A stretch of 64,000 bases of DNA. Origin: Symsagittifera roscoffensis (lineage: Eukaryota > Xenacoelomorpha > Acoela > Convolutidae). A model generated the notes under the pieces. The model made no database searches. It saw only the letters and a list, made by a program, of their open reading frames with translations, and was not told where the DNA came from. The DNA lies in the NCBI RefSeq assembly GCF_963678635.1, contig NC_087062.1, positions 1,984,001-2,048,000 on the forward strand, in the 5' to 3' direction. Shown here in pieces: positions 21,810 to 32,488 of this stretch. Positions within the stretch are counted from its first letter, which is position 1, and every line of letters starts with the position of its first letter. Position numbers and translations under genes: made by a program.

Positions 21810-24464
21810 CTATCCCTTTGCCTGTGGAATATTGAAGGAGCAAAGTCCAACTTCGCTATTTGTGACTTGCATATGCGCTACGACTTACTCTTACTCACTG
21901 AAATTTTTGACACTGCTGGCTTAGAGTTGGCCAATTTCATATGCTACAACCAACTAGCACAAAAACGAGGTCGTGGCAGACCCATTGCAGGTTTAACAAT
22001 CGCCATTAACAAGAAATTGGATGAGATTTGTGACGTACTCTTCAAAAGTAAAGAATCACTTGGCTTGAGACTACGCAAATCCGACATGAACGTCATTGTC
22101 TCATATTTTCCTCCCGACACGCGGATTGACGAAATACTATTCAAGCTGACCAATGCCCTCTCCTATTTTGATCTTGAGAAGCCAACAATAATTGGCGCCG
22201 ATTTCAATTGCAGAATTGACAACTCACAACCTCGAGGTTGCGAGCTTATAGACGAAATGATTGAACTCGGATTTACGTGCCTGAATGAACCAGATGTCCT
22301 CACCTATATCTGCCATAACGGAGCGAGCACAATTGATTTTATGTTCCACAACTCTTCCGCAATAGTCGGACCACTATCTGTATTACCTTCCCATTTCACC
22401 AAGCACAACCTGGTTACATCCGAAATATCGATTAAGAATTCGAAATATTCCTCAAGAGCCGGCTCAATTCGGTCGGTTGACCTGACTCAACTCGAAGAAA
22501 AAATCGCACAAATAGATTATGACGGTGACGTAAACAGATATTACGAGAGCTTTGTTGAAGCCTGCAAATCCGCCGCCATATTGAGAAAGCCCAGAAAATC
22601 ACCTCCGTGGTTTGACAAAACCCTTTACAATTTGCATAATCAGTTAAAATTTTCATACAAAAACAAGCAAACTAACCTACTGGAGTACAATTCGTCAAAA
22701 AGAATATTCAAGCGACTCTGTAGACAAAAAAAGGCGACTCATATTCAAAACAGAGAATTCGAAATCATCGAGCTTGCTCAGTCGGACAAATCGAAATTCT
22801 GGGGTATTCTCAAAGCTAGTTCGTCAAAAAAAAGTCAGAGCTCAGTCTCAATGTCTGATTGGGAATCCCATTTTGACGAGTTATACAATGTTCAAGTCTC
22901 CAGCTCCATAGAGATCAATGACTATGTGAACCTTAGTCAGCACAATTACGCCGATGACAATCCCCCAAACTGTGATTTTATCAACCGAGCTATTAGTACG
23001 GCTGAGATTGTGAGGGTCTTGTCGAAAACGCCAGGAAGAAAAGCTACAGGGCCTGACGGTATTTCAAATGAGCTGCTTAAATCTTCTTTTGGAGTCAGCT
23101 ATTTATTTTTGACAACCCTATTTCAGACGTGTTTCAGATATTCAACTTTGCCAGACGTGTGGAAGACGTCGTACATTCTGCCTCTTTACAAGGGAAAAGG
23201 TCCAAAAGACTCCCCTTCAAACTATAGAGGCATCAGTTTATTATCATGCTGCTATAAAATCTACTCCGGAATTATTCATGACAGAATCTATCAATGGGCT
23301 GAAGGAAATTCCATACTCCCGCGAAATCAATATGGTTTCCGAAAAGGGCTATCCACGATTCACGCAATAAACGAGCTCAAATGCAATATTCAAAGTGGTA
23401 TAGACACATATGCACAATATTATGTCTGCTTTGTGGATTTCAAGAAAGCGTTTGATACGGTTAACCGCAATACCCTGATTCAAAAGCTCATCCGACTTGG
23501 CCTGCATGGTGAAATTATCCGTGCGCTAGGTGAAATATGCTCAAAGAATTTTCAACAGGTTGCCGACGGCTGTAATCTTTCAAACAAAATTCCCCAATTA
23601 ATTGGCGTGACCCAAGGCGATAAGCTCTCACCTTTGCTTTTTTCGTTATTTATAGCTGATCTCCCGGATTTTATCGATTCCAATCAATGCTTGATCATTT
23701 TATATGCAGATGATCTAATCATAGCCAGTCCTTTCCTTCTAGATGTTAAAAGATCGCTGAATGACCTCCACGAGTACTGCAGAATTAACAAGCTCACTGT
23801 CAATGTCCAGAAAACCAGTATGATGAAATTCAGAAAAGGTGGACCTTTGAAAAAGTCAGACAAAGTTTTCTACGGATACGAAGAAATCGGGTTTACAAAC
23901 TCATTTTGCTATCTTGGCTACAACTTATCACCGTCCCTTACCATCACAACCCCACTAAAACACTTGGTCAGATCAGCTATAAGGTCAACGTTTGCGCTCC
24001 AACAGAAATTACCGTTCTCAAAAATTAATTTTACGTCGGCCAAAAGACTATTCGAATCAATAGTGTATCCGGCGGCGATGTATGGAATCCAAACAATCGA
24101 TCATGGCGTGTTTTCCGCTCAAATAGACTCCCATGTCAAACAAATCCAAGGAATCTTCTCGAAAAAATGGTGTGGACTTAGCGTTTACACCAGGAACACA
24201 TCCCTCTTGCATCATATTCTTGGAGACGACTTCCTAAGAATAGATCGCGCGAGCCCCTTAAAAAGAAGAATTATTGCTCAATATTATGCAAATGAGGCCC
24301 ATCATCTTATTTGCTTAGTCGAAAGGTGTTTTGAGTCCCAACTGGACTGTATTTGCAGATATTGTAACAATAATATTGATTTCAGACATTTAGACACATG
24401 TCAAGGCTTCACAGAACGCTCTAACACTGTGGAGAAGTTATTGAAGGCGACACGACAAGCGTAA
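21810..24464 (+). CDS. LINE-A ORF2: APE endonuclease and reverse transcriptase
   Basis: Target-primed reverse transcription enzyme. The frame is open from the codon after the ORF1 stop. The first endonuclease motif (LWNIEGAKSN) precedes the first available ATG at 21873, so translation most likely comes through the TGA. Endonuclease motifs TEI, IIGADFN and TIDFMF follow. The last motif, usually Ser-Asp-His, reads TKHNLV here, so the Asp is missing. The reverse transcriptase spans roughly residues 380-680: KATGPDG, YRGISLL, QYGFRKGLST, CFVDFKKAFD, GVTQGDKLSP and the catalytic YADD at about 23703. A C-terminal CX2CX7HX3C knuckle (RYCNNNIDFRHLDTC) is present. There is no RNase H. CR1/L2/Ingi-type groups are possible; I cannot place the clade. 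Confidence 0.9.
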   Translation, partial: LSLCLWNIEGAKSNFAICDLHMRYDLLLLTEIFDTAGLELANFICYNQLAQKRGRGRPIAGLTIAINKKLDEICDVLFKSKESLGLRLRKSDMNVIVSYFPPDTRIDEILFKLTNALSYFDLEKPTIIGADFNCRIDNSQPRGCELIDEMIELGFTCLNEPDVLTYICHNGASTIDFMFHNSSAIVGPLSVLPSHFTKHNLVTSEISIKNSKYSSRAGSIRSVDLTQLEEKIAQIDYDGDVNRYYESFVEACKSAAILRKPRKSPPWFDKTLYNLHNQLKFSYKNKQTNLLEYNSSKRIFKRLCRQKKATHIQNREFEIIELAQSDKSKFWGILKASSSKKSQSSVSMSDWESHFDELYNVQVSSSIEINDYVNLSQHNYADDNPPNCDFINRAISTAEIVRVLSKTPGRKATGPDGISNELLKSSFGVSYLFLTTLFQTCFRYSTLPDVWKTSYILPLYKGKGPKDSPSNYRGISLLSCCYKIYSGIIHDRIYQWAEGNSILPRNQYGFRKGLSTIHAINELKCNIQSGIDTYAQYYVCFVDFKKAFDTVNRNTLIQKLIRLGLHGEIIRALGEICSKNFQQVADGCNLSNKIPQLIGVTQGDKLSPLLFSLFIADLPDFIDSNQCLIILYADDLIIASPFLLDVKRSLNDLHEYCRINKLTVNVQKTSMMKFRKGGPLKKSDKVFYGYEEIGFTNSFCYLGYNLSPSLTITTPLKHLVRSAIRSTFALQQKLPFSKINFTSAKRLFESIVYPAAMYGIQTIDHGVFSAQIDSHVKQIQGIFSKKWCGLSVYTRNTSLLHHILGDDFLRIDRASPLKRRIIAQYYANEAHHLICLVERCFESQLDCICRYCNNNIDFRHLDTCQGFTERSNTVEKLLKATRQA

Positions 24465-24676
24465 AACAACTTATCAATTCTCCACCTTTTTTGCACGTGC
24501 TTTTTATTTATACAATATACTCGCGGTTATTATTTTATTACACATTTGTCCATTTATTGGATGTTTAATTTACTCTTTCTTCTTCATTTCTACATTTTGA
24601 AAGAGAAAAATCTAATTTTTTTCAAGTATACCTCCGGGTGAAGGCTTTTTTGCCCCCCATTGAGTAAAACCAAGTC

Positions 24677-25774
24677 ATGAGTCAACAACAACTGACGGAA
24701 TCTCAGCTACCAATTACTCACGAAGTGCTGATTGAAACGGAGACAAGTTTCAGAAATGCGCTAACAGCAAACAAATCGACGACACAAAGAAAACTAATCC
24801 AAATAATCAAAATCATCCCCCCATTCTCGAGAGAAATTGTAAGGCCAGCTGAAAGTCTGGCGCAGGCATATCGAAGTTGTGCTTCCGATATACTTAAACA
24901 ATTCCCCACAACAATGCAACAGAAGATGACAATCTCAAAAACAATAACCGTGACGAAAGATGGCCGCAAACTTCATACACTAACAGTTATTGCTCACCCG
25001 GAAGCAGTGCAATTCATAACTAGCATCAAAAGCGAAGGAATCATTCTTCTTAACAGGACGGTATTTCCAATGGGATGCTTTCCAATGTCTCATAGACCCA
25101 AGAACATTTACCCTAAACTAGCAAAAATCAAATTGTCGAACTTGCCTTATGTATGCAACGATATCGAAGCGAAATTAATTCTCCAATTGCCAGAAGACAT
25201 AATTCATAGCCCCGTATTCCAACGTGAGACCTGTATCGTAACTGAACCGGGTCAGTATGTTTACACAGGAAGAGCAATTTTAGAAGTTAAAATACAAAAC
25301 GAAGAACAAGAGAAAAAGCTGAAGGACTGGTCTTATAAATCGAGAATGGATGGCTTCAAAATGTGGGAAGGTGTAGAAATCTCGTTTCACATACCTTCAC
25401 TACATGAATGTCAAAAATGCAAGATGTCTGGACGCCAAGAAAAAGGTCATCACGATGATTGGTGCAACATAGGGAACCAAATAACCAATAATCCAAATAA
25501 TCACTACCCACAAAAACCAAGCTCCAATAATGCCAGCGACGAGAAAAACGATGACGAAACAACAAGCGATAAGTTTTGTAATGGTACCGAAAATGAAGAA
25601 GATAAGAATGTTGAAGCACCACCATCTGCAGTTTTGATTGATGAATCTAAAACAAACAGTGCAGCTACTCCAAGCGAAGAAAAACAAAAGGATGAGGTTC
25701 TCAACAATCAAGTCGTAGATTTTCATTCTTATTCTGCAAAAGAAAAAAAAAGACAATTTAAATATCGAAAATAA
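24677..25774 (+). CDS. LINE-B ORF1 protein (365 aa)
   Basis: A Gag-like ORF1 protein of an L1/Tx1-type LINE, presumably binding element RNA. The 365-aa frame starts at the first ATG (MSQQQLTESQLPITHEVL). A cysteine/histidine cluster near residues 238-262 (HECQKCKM ... GHHDDWCN) fits a variant CCHC knuckle. Before it lies a folded-looking region, and after it an acidic, Ser/Asn/Glu-rich tail ending in a basic stretch (KEKKRQFKYRK). The frame is intact here, whereas copy 2 has stops at about 30750 and 30888, so this copy shows the ancestral product better. Duplication copy 1 is therefore not simply the more decayed one. Confidence 0.75.
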   Translation: MSQQQLTESQLPITHEVLIETETSFRNALTANKSTTQRKLIQIIKIIPPFSREIVRPAESLAQAYRSCASDILKQFPTTMQQKMTISKTITVTKDGRKLHTLTVIAHPEAVQFITSIKSEGIILLNRTVFPMGCFPMSHRPKNIYPKLAKIKLSNLPYVCNDIEAKLILQLPEDIIHSPVFQRETCIVTEPGQYVYTGRAILEVKIQNEEQEKKLKDWSYKSRMDGFKMWEGVEISFHIPSLHECQKCKMSGRQEKGHHDDWCNIGNQITNNPNNHYPQKPSSNNASDEKNDDETTSDKFCNGTENEEDKNVEAPPSAVLIDESKTNSAATPSEEKQKDEVLNNQVVDFHSYSAKEKKRQFKYRK

Positions 25775-25933
25775 CAAACGAAAGTGTTCCTCTGACGGAA
25801 GAATGCTTACAAAAAGAGAGCGTGAAACTTCACCAACCTCTTGGTCAGTTTTAACACGGAAGAAAGGGCCAAAAATGAAATCTAAAAATAACGGAGAAGA
25901 CTTGGTTGGAGGGAAGTTTTAGCAAAAATTTCT

Positions 25934-26550
25934 ATGTGCGAAAAACCAGATATTTTTTCCGTTAATATTTTTAGCATAGGAAATCCAGCAAAATTACACT
26001 CACTTATCAGAAAATGCCAAGTTTTAAAAAAATCGCCCAGTTTCATTTTGTGCATTCAGGAAGCAAAAATATCGAAACTTACAAATATACATTTGAGTTT
26101 ACTGGATAAATATAATGTTTTATTCGATTTCATACCGGGCTCAAATAATTCTGGTGGTTTCTTAACATTACTGTCATCAAACTTGAGTCCTGCAAAAAGA
26201 ATTGCTTCAAGTACAGGTTTTCAATTGTTAAAGTTTGTCAAATTTGATTGGTTTGTTATCAACGTTTATGCGAACCCAATTTCATTCCGAGCAACTTTGA
26301 TTCCCTGAAATTAAGCATCAGATTTTTACCTAACAAATCGAAAATTATCATGATGGGTGACTTTAATGCGCTGAGTTATGATAATATTAACAGTTCTTCA
26401 ATACTTAATCTAAATGATGCTCGTATCAAACGATTTACCCAACTCAAAGAACAAATTCTTGACTGTTTTGGTTTTTTATTGATTTTGCACTCAAGAATGA
26501 TTTTTGTGATTTTACACATTATGACAAACAACATAAAACTTTTGCACGCA
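25934..26550 (+). pseudogene. LINE-B ORF2 endonuclease fragment
   Basis: APE-type endonuclease motifs are readable across two frames: FSVNIFSIGN and CIQEAK upstream, then MMGDFNAL. A one-base deletion near 26300 (relative to copy 2) shifts the frame, so the first frame ends at 26308 and the rest continues in the overlapping frame from 26248. The final ISDH motif of copy 2 appears further on as ISDRLLL (26737-26757), with His replaced. The fragment cannot make an active enzyme. Confidence 0.7.
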
Positions 26551-26573
26551 TAGATTAAGTTTTCGTAAAATTT

Positions 26574-26659
26574 GTTGTTTAAAATTTCTTCATTTAGTTT
26601 AGTTTTTGTTCTCTTGAATAAACCTCAGAAGGAAACTAAATGAAGAAATTTTAAACAAC
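26574..26659. repeat. perfect 27-bp inverted repeat with 32-base loop
   Basis: Left arm 26574-26600 (begins gttgtttaaaatttc) and right arm 26633-26659 are exact complements. The loop holds LINE-B sequence in reverse orientation compared with 32432-32460 in copy 2, so this is a local inversion-duplication. Confidence 0.85.
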
Positions 26660-29152
26660 AACGCCAGCTTAATTCGTGAAGACCTAAAAAACTTTTACGA
26701 AAATGAGTATGATTCTATGCAAAGCATTCAAATATCAATATCGGATCGTTTGCTTTTACACGTTTTTGTTAAGCCATCTAACTTGTATCAGCGCGGCCCT
26801 AGTTACTGGAAATTAAATAAAGAAATTGACCAGTTAACAGACCAATTAAAATCTGTCAGATTTACCAGCCATGTATTCAACAACCTCGTTTTCATTTGCT
26901 GACAATGTAGCGTTATCATAAAAAGTCCTGCATTCAAAATAAAATTACACGTCGTTAACAAGAAAAAGCCTTAGTTGAACTCAGAACCTCGGGCAAAAGC
27001 GTCAGCTCACTCGAAACCCGAGTCATGGGAGTCGACCACGGGCAACCTTGATACACCTGCTCAACCTCTTCGCTGCCTTACAATCAACCTCGACCATGAC
27101 TCCATAGGCATCAAATTGACTGGTGCCCCTAAAACTCGAGATTATCAATGAATGCAAATACATGGTGTAAGTGAACCTCATTGATCTTACTCACAAATAT
27201 TGGGCTAATTTACTTACAATTACAATAACCTTATTTCACTCATGTGATGGCGCGTCTCGTATCGGCTCAATGTGGTACCGCTTGTACTGGTAGTCATAAC
27301 AAACGTGTACAATCAAACACCCTTGCTTGTTTGAAGATTCTGACCGCCACCGATAGCGTTTCCAGCCGCCTTCGTTACCAAATTTCCAGTGGGCAAGTAT
27401 ATCCAGCTCTAGGATAATAGCCATGGTTAAGTACTTAAAATGTAAACAAAAGAAGATGAAACGATCGACAACAGAGCTTTACACAGTTCTATTTATGTAA
27501 AATCATATAACCAATGATCATCGACACATCCGCGACGTTTCAGGCTATGCAAGACCTCTACCTCATAATACTTAAAACTAAGTGATTCTACCCACTGCTT
27601 CTTGAAGGCATCTTTTGGAATCTCTGCCTCAAGCTTGACACAGGAGACGGTAGCTAATTTTCGATCTCCGATCTTAAATACAGTAAGGTCACACAACCAA
27701 AAAAAATTCACTACTAATGAAAAAGTTCATTTACTACTGAGAAAAAATAAAAGAAAGTACTCTCAGACCTACAACAACAAAAAAGAGACTTGGGTTTAAA
27801 AAATCTTGTTCGAGTGGCCCTGCTGTTCAGTTCAAGTTGTATATAAAAAATAATAAATAAAAGCAACGAGGGCATAGACAATGGCGGAGAAGAAGCGATC
27901 CCCTGGCAATTCCACGTAGGCAGCAGAGACGTTCATGCCCGCTAGACCTAGTCGGAACACTTCAGAGGGTGCGTTGTTAACCTTCTCGGATTACTGCTTA
28001 ACCCCAAAAAAGTAACCCAATTTGTCTGGGGTTGCTTTTTTGTTCGCCAACGGGGCGGCAAAACACGCATGAACTTTATCTTTAGTAGCCAGCATAAAAC
28101 ATCTAGAGCTGGACCACAACAACCTGCGAAACAACAGATGACAACAAAGCAATCTGCAGATGATTCAGAAAATATAAGCACCCGTTACAATTGTATATAA
28201 ACATAAAGAGTGGATATTTGGCACACCAAGATAACGCGTGACTCTCTAATGGTACTATCTCTTCCTCCCAGGTGTTCTGGAGCCATTCATCTTGCCTCTT
28301 TCAGCTTGGAAGAAAGAAATTTCATGTTCAAGTTGTGCGGCCCGTTGTCAACAAGATGATGTTTAATTAAGGCATCCTGAACAACATCTGCGCCAGCAAG
28401 ACGCATACCGCTCTTGTTGACCAAAAGCCCACTTTCATCCAGACGGGGAAAAAAAGAACCATTTTTCGAGGTAGCTCTTGATCCATGAGGTATCTTTATG
28501 CCCCCTTCCCCCCTCTCACGCAACATTTGTTTTTAGAAGCGTTTTTGAGATAACTCATGAGATCATTTCGCTGACATCATCCATTTTTTCAATATCTGAA
28601 ATCGGTTAACAAGAATGAACTTGTCAGCAAAACAGGATTATATGCAGTGCTTCTAATGGACTTATCATTGCCTTAGTTAGCAGTTCAAAGTAGACGAGAA
28701 GCTTACGATAAAGAGCACTTTATACAATAAAAGGAAAAGATGATAGATGATTTTACCCGATTGGCGATGAATCTAAAACATTTATTTGTGTGACCTTATG
28801 TATTTTAAAAAAATTGAGCAAAGAGTAAATCTCAATTAAAAACAGAAACAAAAAAACTAAAGTCTACACTTATGATCAATTTTCATTGGCCTGCTCATCT
28901 ATACAATGCTGCAGCTACATCGAGCCTGAGCAAACAGTAGCAAGCCCAGAAGACACAGAACGCTATGAGCAGCCACTCCATTTTTTCATTATTTTCCTCA
29001 GAAGAGTGAGAGACAGTTGCTTTCCTTAACCAATTTCTGTGACCGGCAAACTGTAGCTAAACATTAATGCTGCCATTTTGATAGCAGTAAGCAATGAAAC
29101 GTCCCAAGGGAGGGACAAAACACCCCGCATCCAAGTTTAGGCGTAAAAAATT

Positions 29153-29410
29153 GATTATAACGGATTATTATGATGATATTTTCACGATTATAATTGATTA
29201 TAATTACCAAAATTAGGTCCTTAAGGGATTTATAATCGATTATAATCGTGATATTTTCCACGAGATTATAATTTATTATAATCGATTATAATTGATTATA
29301 GTTCCAACAGAAAACCTCTTATAATCGATTATAATTGTGATATTTTCCAAGAGATTATAATCTATTATAATCGTGATATTTTCGAAGGGATTATAATCTC
29401 TTATAATCCC
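29153..29410. repeat. TATAATCGATTATAAT palindrome array, copy 2
   Basis: Same array as 19987-20250 with minor base changes. Confidence 0.8.
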
Positions 29411-29600
29411 CCAAACCAAACACGCCCCCCCCCCAATTAAACACGGGCGTGTTTGGTTTGGGGGGATGGCGTGTTTGGTTTGGGGGTGGCGTGTTGTTTG
29501 GGGGTCAACAAGACGCCCAGAACCCCCCCCCCCCCAAATCAAAGACGCCCCCCAAGCCAAACACGCCTCCCCTCGCCGGACCCCCGTTACAGTTACGCGC
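29405..29600. repeat. C-run/G-run inverted tract, copy 2
   Basis: Shorter homopolymer runs than in copy 1, otherwise the same word order. Confidence 0.7.
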
Positions 29601-30309
29601 CTTCCCCATCAACCCAACCAGCCCCCACCCCCAGCCGACTCCCAAACTCTTTAAGCTACTTATTAAAAAACTTAGGCAAACCTCTTGAGCAAGGTGCTAA
29701 TTCGGATCATTGAAAAAGGAGTTCTAAAAAATTTTAGGGAGAAGATATTTTGAAATATGGGCATAAAAATTGGTCATAAGCTTTTCGAGCCACCCTCATT
29801 CCGAAATATTGGTTGAACTCACCAGCGGAATTAGGGGGATTCAACCCCTGCTGACCCATGTACTATTTTAAATATCCATTTTTGGCTTACTGACCCTGAA
29901 ACTTTGCCAAAAGCACCTTTAGTGTCAATATATACTAATTTTGAGTTGAGAGCACGCGCCGAAAAAAAGAACGCATTTGTTTGCTCAAAATTTTCCAAGG
30001 AAAGGAAAAGAAGCAACTAAGTCCAAAGAAAACTGATAAATTTTTGGAGAAGCCACAACTGAAACACCTTAAAATGTTGTCTGGAATACGTTCAATTTCT
30101 AGCACACTTCATGCTTTTTTTCGGTTTTTTTTACTTTTTGACATGCCGACTTCAAAATTTCTCGTTTTCGAAATTCTTAAACAAAAAAAAATCTATATAG
30201 TTGATGTTTTTGCCTTCTGATTTCTACATTTGAAATAGAAAAATCTAATTTTTTTCAAGTATACCTCCGGGTGAAGGCTTTTTTGCCCCCCATTGAGTAA
30301 AACCAAGTC

Positions 30310-31389
30310 ATGAGTCAACAGCAACTGACGGAATCTCAGCTACCAATTACTCACGAAGTGCTGATTGAAACGGAGACAAATTTCAGAAATGCGCTAACGG
30401 CAAACAAATCGACGACACAAACAAAACAAATCCAATTAATCAAAATCATCCCCCCATTCTCGAGAGAAATTGTAAGGTCAGCTGAGAATCTGGCGCAGGC
30501 ATATCGAAGTTGTGCTTCCGATATACTTAAACAATTCTCCACAACAATGCAACAGAAGATGACAATCTCAAAAACAATAATCGTGACGAAAGATGACCGC
30601 AAACTTCATACACTGACAGTTAGTGCTCCCCCCGAAGCAGAGCAATTTATAACTAGCATCAAAAGCGAAGGAATCATTCTACTTAACAGGACGGTATTTC
30701 CCATGGGATGCTTTCCAAGGTCTCGTAGACCCAAGAACATTTACCCTTAACTAGCAAAAATCAAATTGTCGAACTTGCCTTATGTATGCAACGATATCGA
30801 AGCGAAATTAATTCTCCAATTGCCAGAAGACATAATTCATAGCCCCATTTTCCAACGTGAGACCTGTATTGTAACTTAACCGGGTCAGTATGTTTACACA
30901 GGAAGAGCAATTTTAGAAGTTAAATTACAAAACGAAGAACAAGAGAAAAAGCTGAAGGACTGGTCTTACAAATTGAGAATGGATGGCTTCAAAATGCGGG
31001 AAGGTGTAGAAATCTCGTTTCACATACCTTCACTACATGAATGTCAAAAATGCAAGATGTCGGGACGCCAAGAAAAAGGTCATCACGATGATTGGTGCAA
31101 CATATGGAACCAAATAACCAAAAATCCGAATAATCACTACCCACAAAAACCAAGCTCCAATAATGCCAGCGACGAGAAAAACGATGACGAAACAACAAGC
31201 GATAAGTTTTGTAATGGTACCGAAATTGAAGAAGATAAGAATGTTGAAGCACCACCATCTGGAGTTTTGATTGATGAATCTAAAACAAACAGTGCAGCTA
31301 CTCCAAGTGAAGAAAAACAAAAGGATGAGGTTCTCAACAATCAGGTCGTAGATTTTCATTCTTACTCTGCAAAAGAAAAAACAATTTAA
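30310..31389 (+). pseudogene. LINE-B ORF1, copy 2 (stops)
   Basis: Collinear with the intact 365-aa ORF1 of copy 1. Stops at about 30748-30750 and 30886-30888 come from single-base changes visible against copy 1. The cysteine/histidine cluster survives near 31036-31100, and the frame re-opens from 30973. Confidence 0.75.
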
Positions 31390-31572
31390 ATATCAAAAAT
31401 AACAAACGAAAACGTTCTTCTGACGGAAGAATGCTTACAAAAAGAGAGTGTGAAACTTCACCAACCTCTTGATCAGTTTTAACACGGAAGAAAGGGCCAA
31501 AAATGAAATCTAAAAATAACGGAGAAGACTTGGTTGGAGGGAAGTTTTAGCAAAAATTTCTATTTGCGAAAA

Positions 31573-32330
31573 ACCAGATATTTTTTTCGTTAAAATTTTT
31601 AGCATAGGAAACCCAGCTAAATTACATTCACTTATCAAAAAATGCCAAGTTTTAAAAAAAATCGCCCAGTTTTATTTTGTGCATTCAGGAAGCAAAAATA
31701 TCGAAACTTACAAATATACATTTGAGTTTACTGGATAAACATAATGTTTTATTCGATTTCATACCGGGCTCAAATAATTCTGGTGGTTTCTTAACGTTAT
31801 GATCATCAAACTTGAGTCCTGCAAAAAGAATTGCTTCAAGTACAGGTTTTCAATTGTTAAAGATTGTCAAACTTGATTGGTTTGTTATCAACGTTTATGC
31901 GAACCCAATTTCATTCCGAGCAACATTGAATTCCCTGAAATTAAGCATCAGATTTTTACCTAACAAATCGAAAATTATCATGATGGGTGACTTTAATGCG
32001 CTGAGTTATGATAATATTAACAGTTCTTCAATACTTAATCTAAATGATGCTCGTATCAAACGATTTACCCAACTCAAAGAACAAATTCTTGACTGTTTTG
32101 GTTTTTTATTGATTTTGCACTCAAAATGATTTTTGTGATTGTACACATTATGACAAACAACATAAAACTTTTGCTTGCATAGATAATGTTTTCATAAAAT
32201 TCGAAACAGAGTATGACTCTATGCAAAGCATTCAAATATCAATTTCTGATCATTTGCTTTTACACGTTTTTGTTAAGCCATCTAACTTGTATCAGCGCGG
32301 CCCTTAGTTACTGGAAATTAAATGAAGAAA
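31573..32330 (+). pseudogene. LINE-B ORF2 endonuclease, copy 2
   Basis: The copy 1 start ATG at 25934 is ATT here. Motifs CIQEAK and MMGDFNAL are present, and near 32180-32270 the terminal motifs ARID and ISDHLLL of APE endonucleases. An extra base and a changed codon near 31800 break the frame, and a second shift lies near 32125. Confidence 0.65.
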
Positions 32331-32488
32331 TTTTAAGCAACAACGCCAGCTTAATTCGGTAAGATCTAAAAAAAATTTACGAAAATGAATCACCAAGTAG
32401 TTACGAAAACTTTAAGCACAATTTTCGTGACCTTCTGAGGTTTATTCAAGAGAACAAAAAGCGTGTAGATCAGAAAGAACTTAATTTA

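Larger units (their letters stand above)
21090..24585 (+). mobile_element. LINE-A, complete APE-type non-LTR retrotransposon with target duplication
   Basis: Flanked by the 13-bp direct repeat atttctacatttt (21076-21088 and 24586-24598). Duplication copy 2 has the unoccupied site at 30220-30235. The element has a 36-bp leader, ORF1, an in-frame TGA, ORF2 and a 120-bp 3' UTR without an A-tail. No frameshift interrupts either ORF, so this is a young insertion made after the segmental duplication, or lost from one copy (less likely given the clean duplication). Confidence 0.9.
24600..26830 (+). mobile_element. LINE-B copy 1, 5' part, rearranged
   Basis: Same family as the longer copy at 30237-34800. 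ORF1 is intact and the endonuclease half of ORF2 is frameshifted. The segment 26550-26830 carries pieces of the EN-RT linker in scrambled order and orientation before it runs into duplication copy 2. No reverse transcriptase is present in this copy. Confidence 0.8.
17681..26835. repeat. tandem segmental duplication, copy 1 (with LINE-A insertion)
   Basis: From aacagaccagttaaaatctg the sequence repeats at 26836 onward with only scattered single-base changes and small indels in the parts I aligned. Removing the LINE-A insertion (about 3.5 kb) makes the unit roughly 5.6 kb. The joint between copies lies inside the LINE-B linker region near 26820. Confidence 0.85.
26836..32330. repeat. tandem segmental duplication, copy 2
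   Basis: Repeats 17681-21088 followed directly by 24599-26560 of copy 1, without LINE-A. Contains the same palindrome array (29153-29410), C/G tracts (29405-29600) and minus-strand frames (27236-27424, 27493-27711, 28287-28526). LINE-B continues beyond the duplicated part. Confidence 0.85.
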
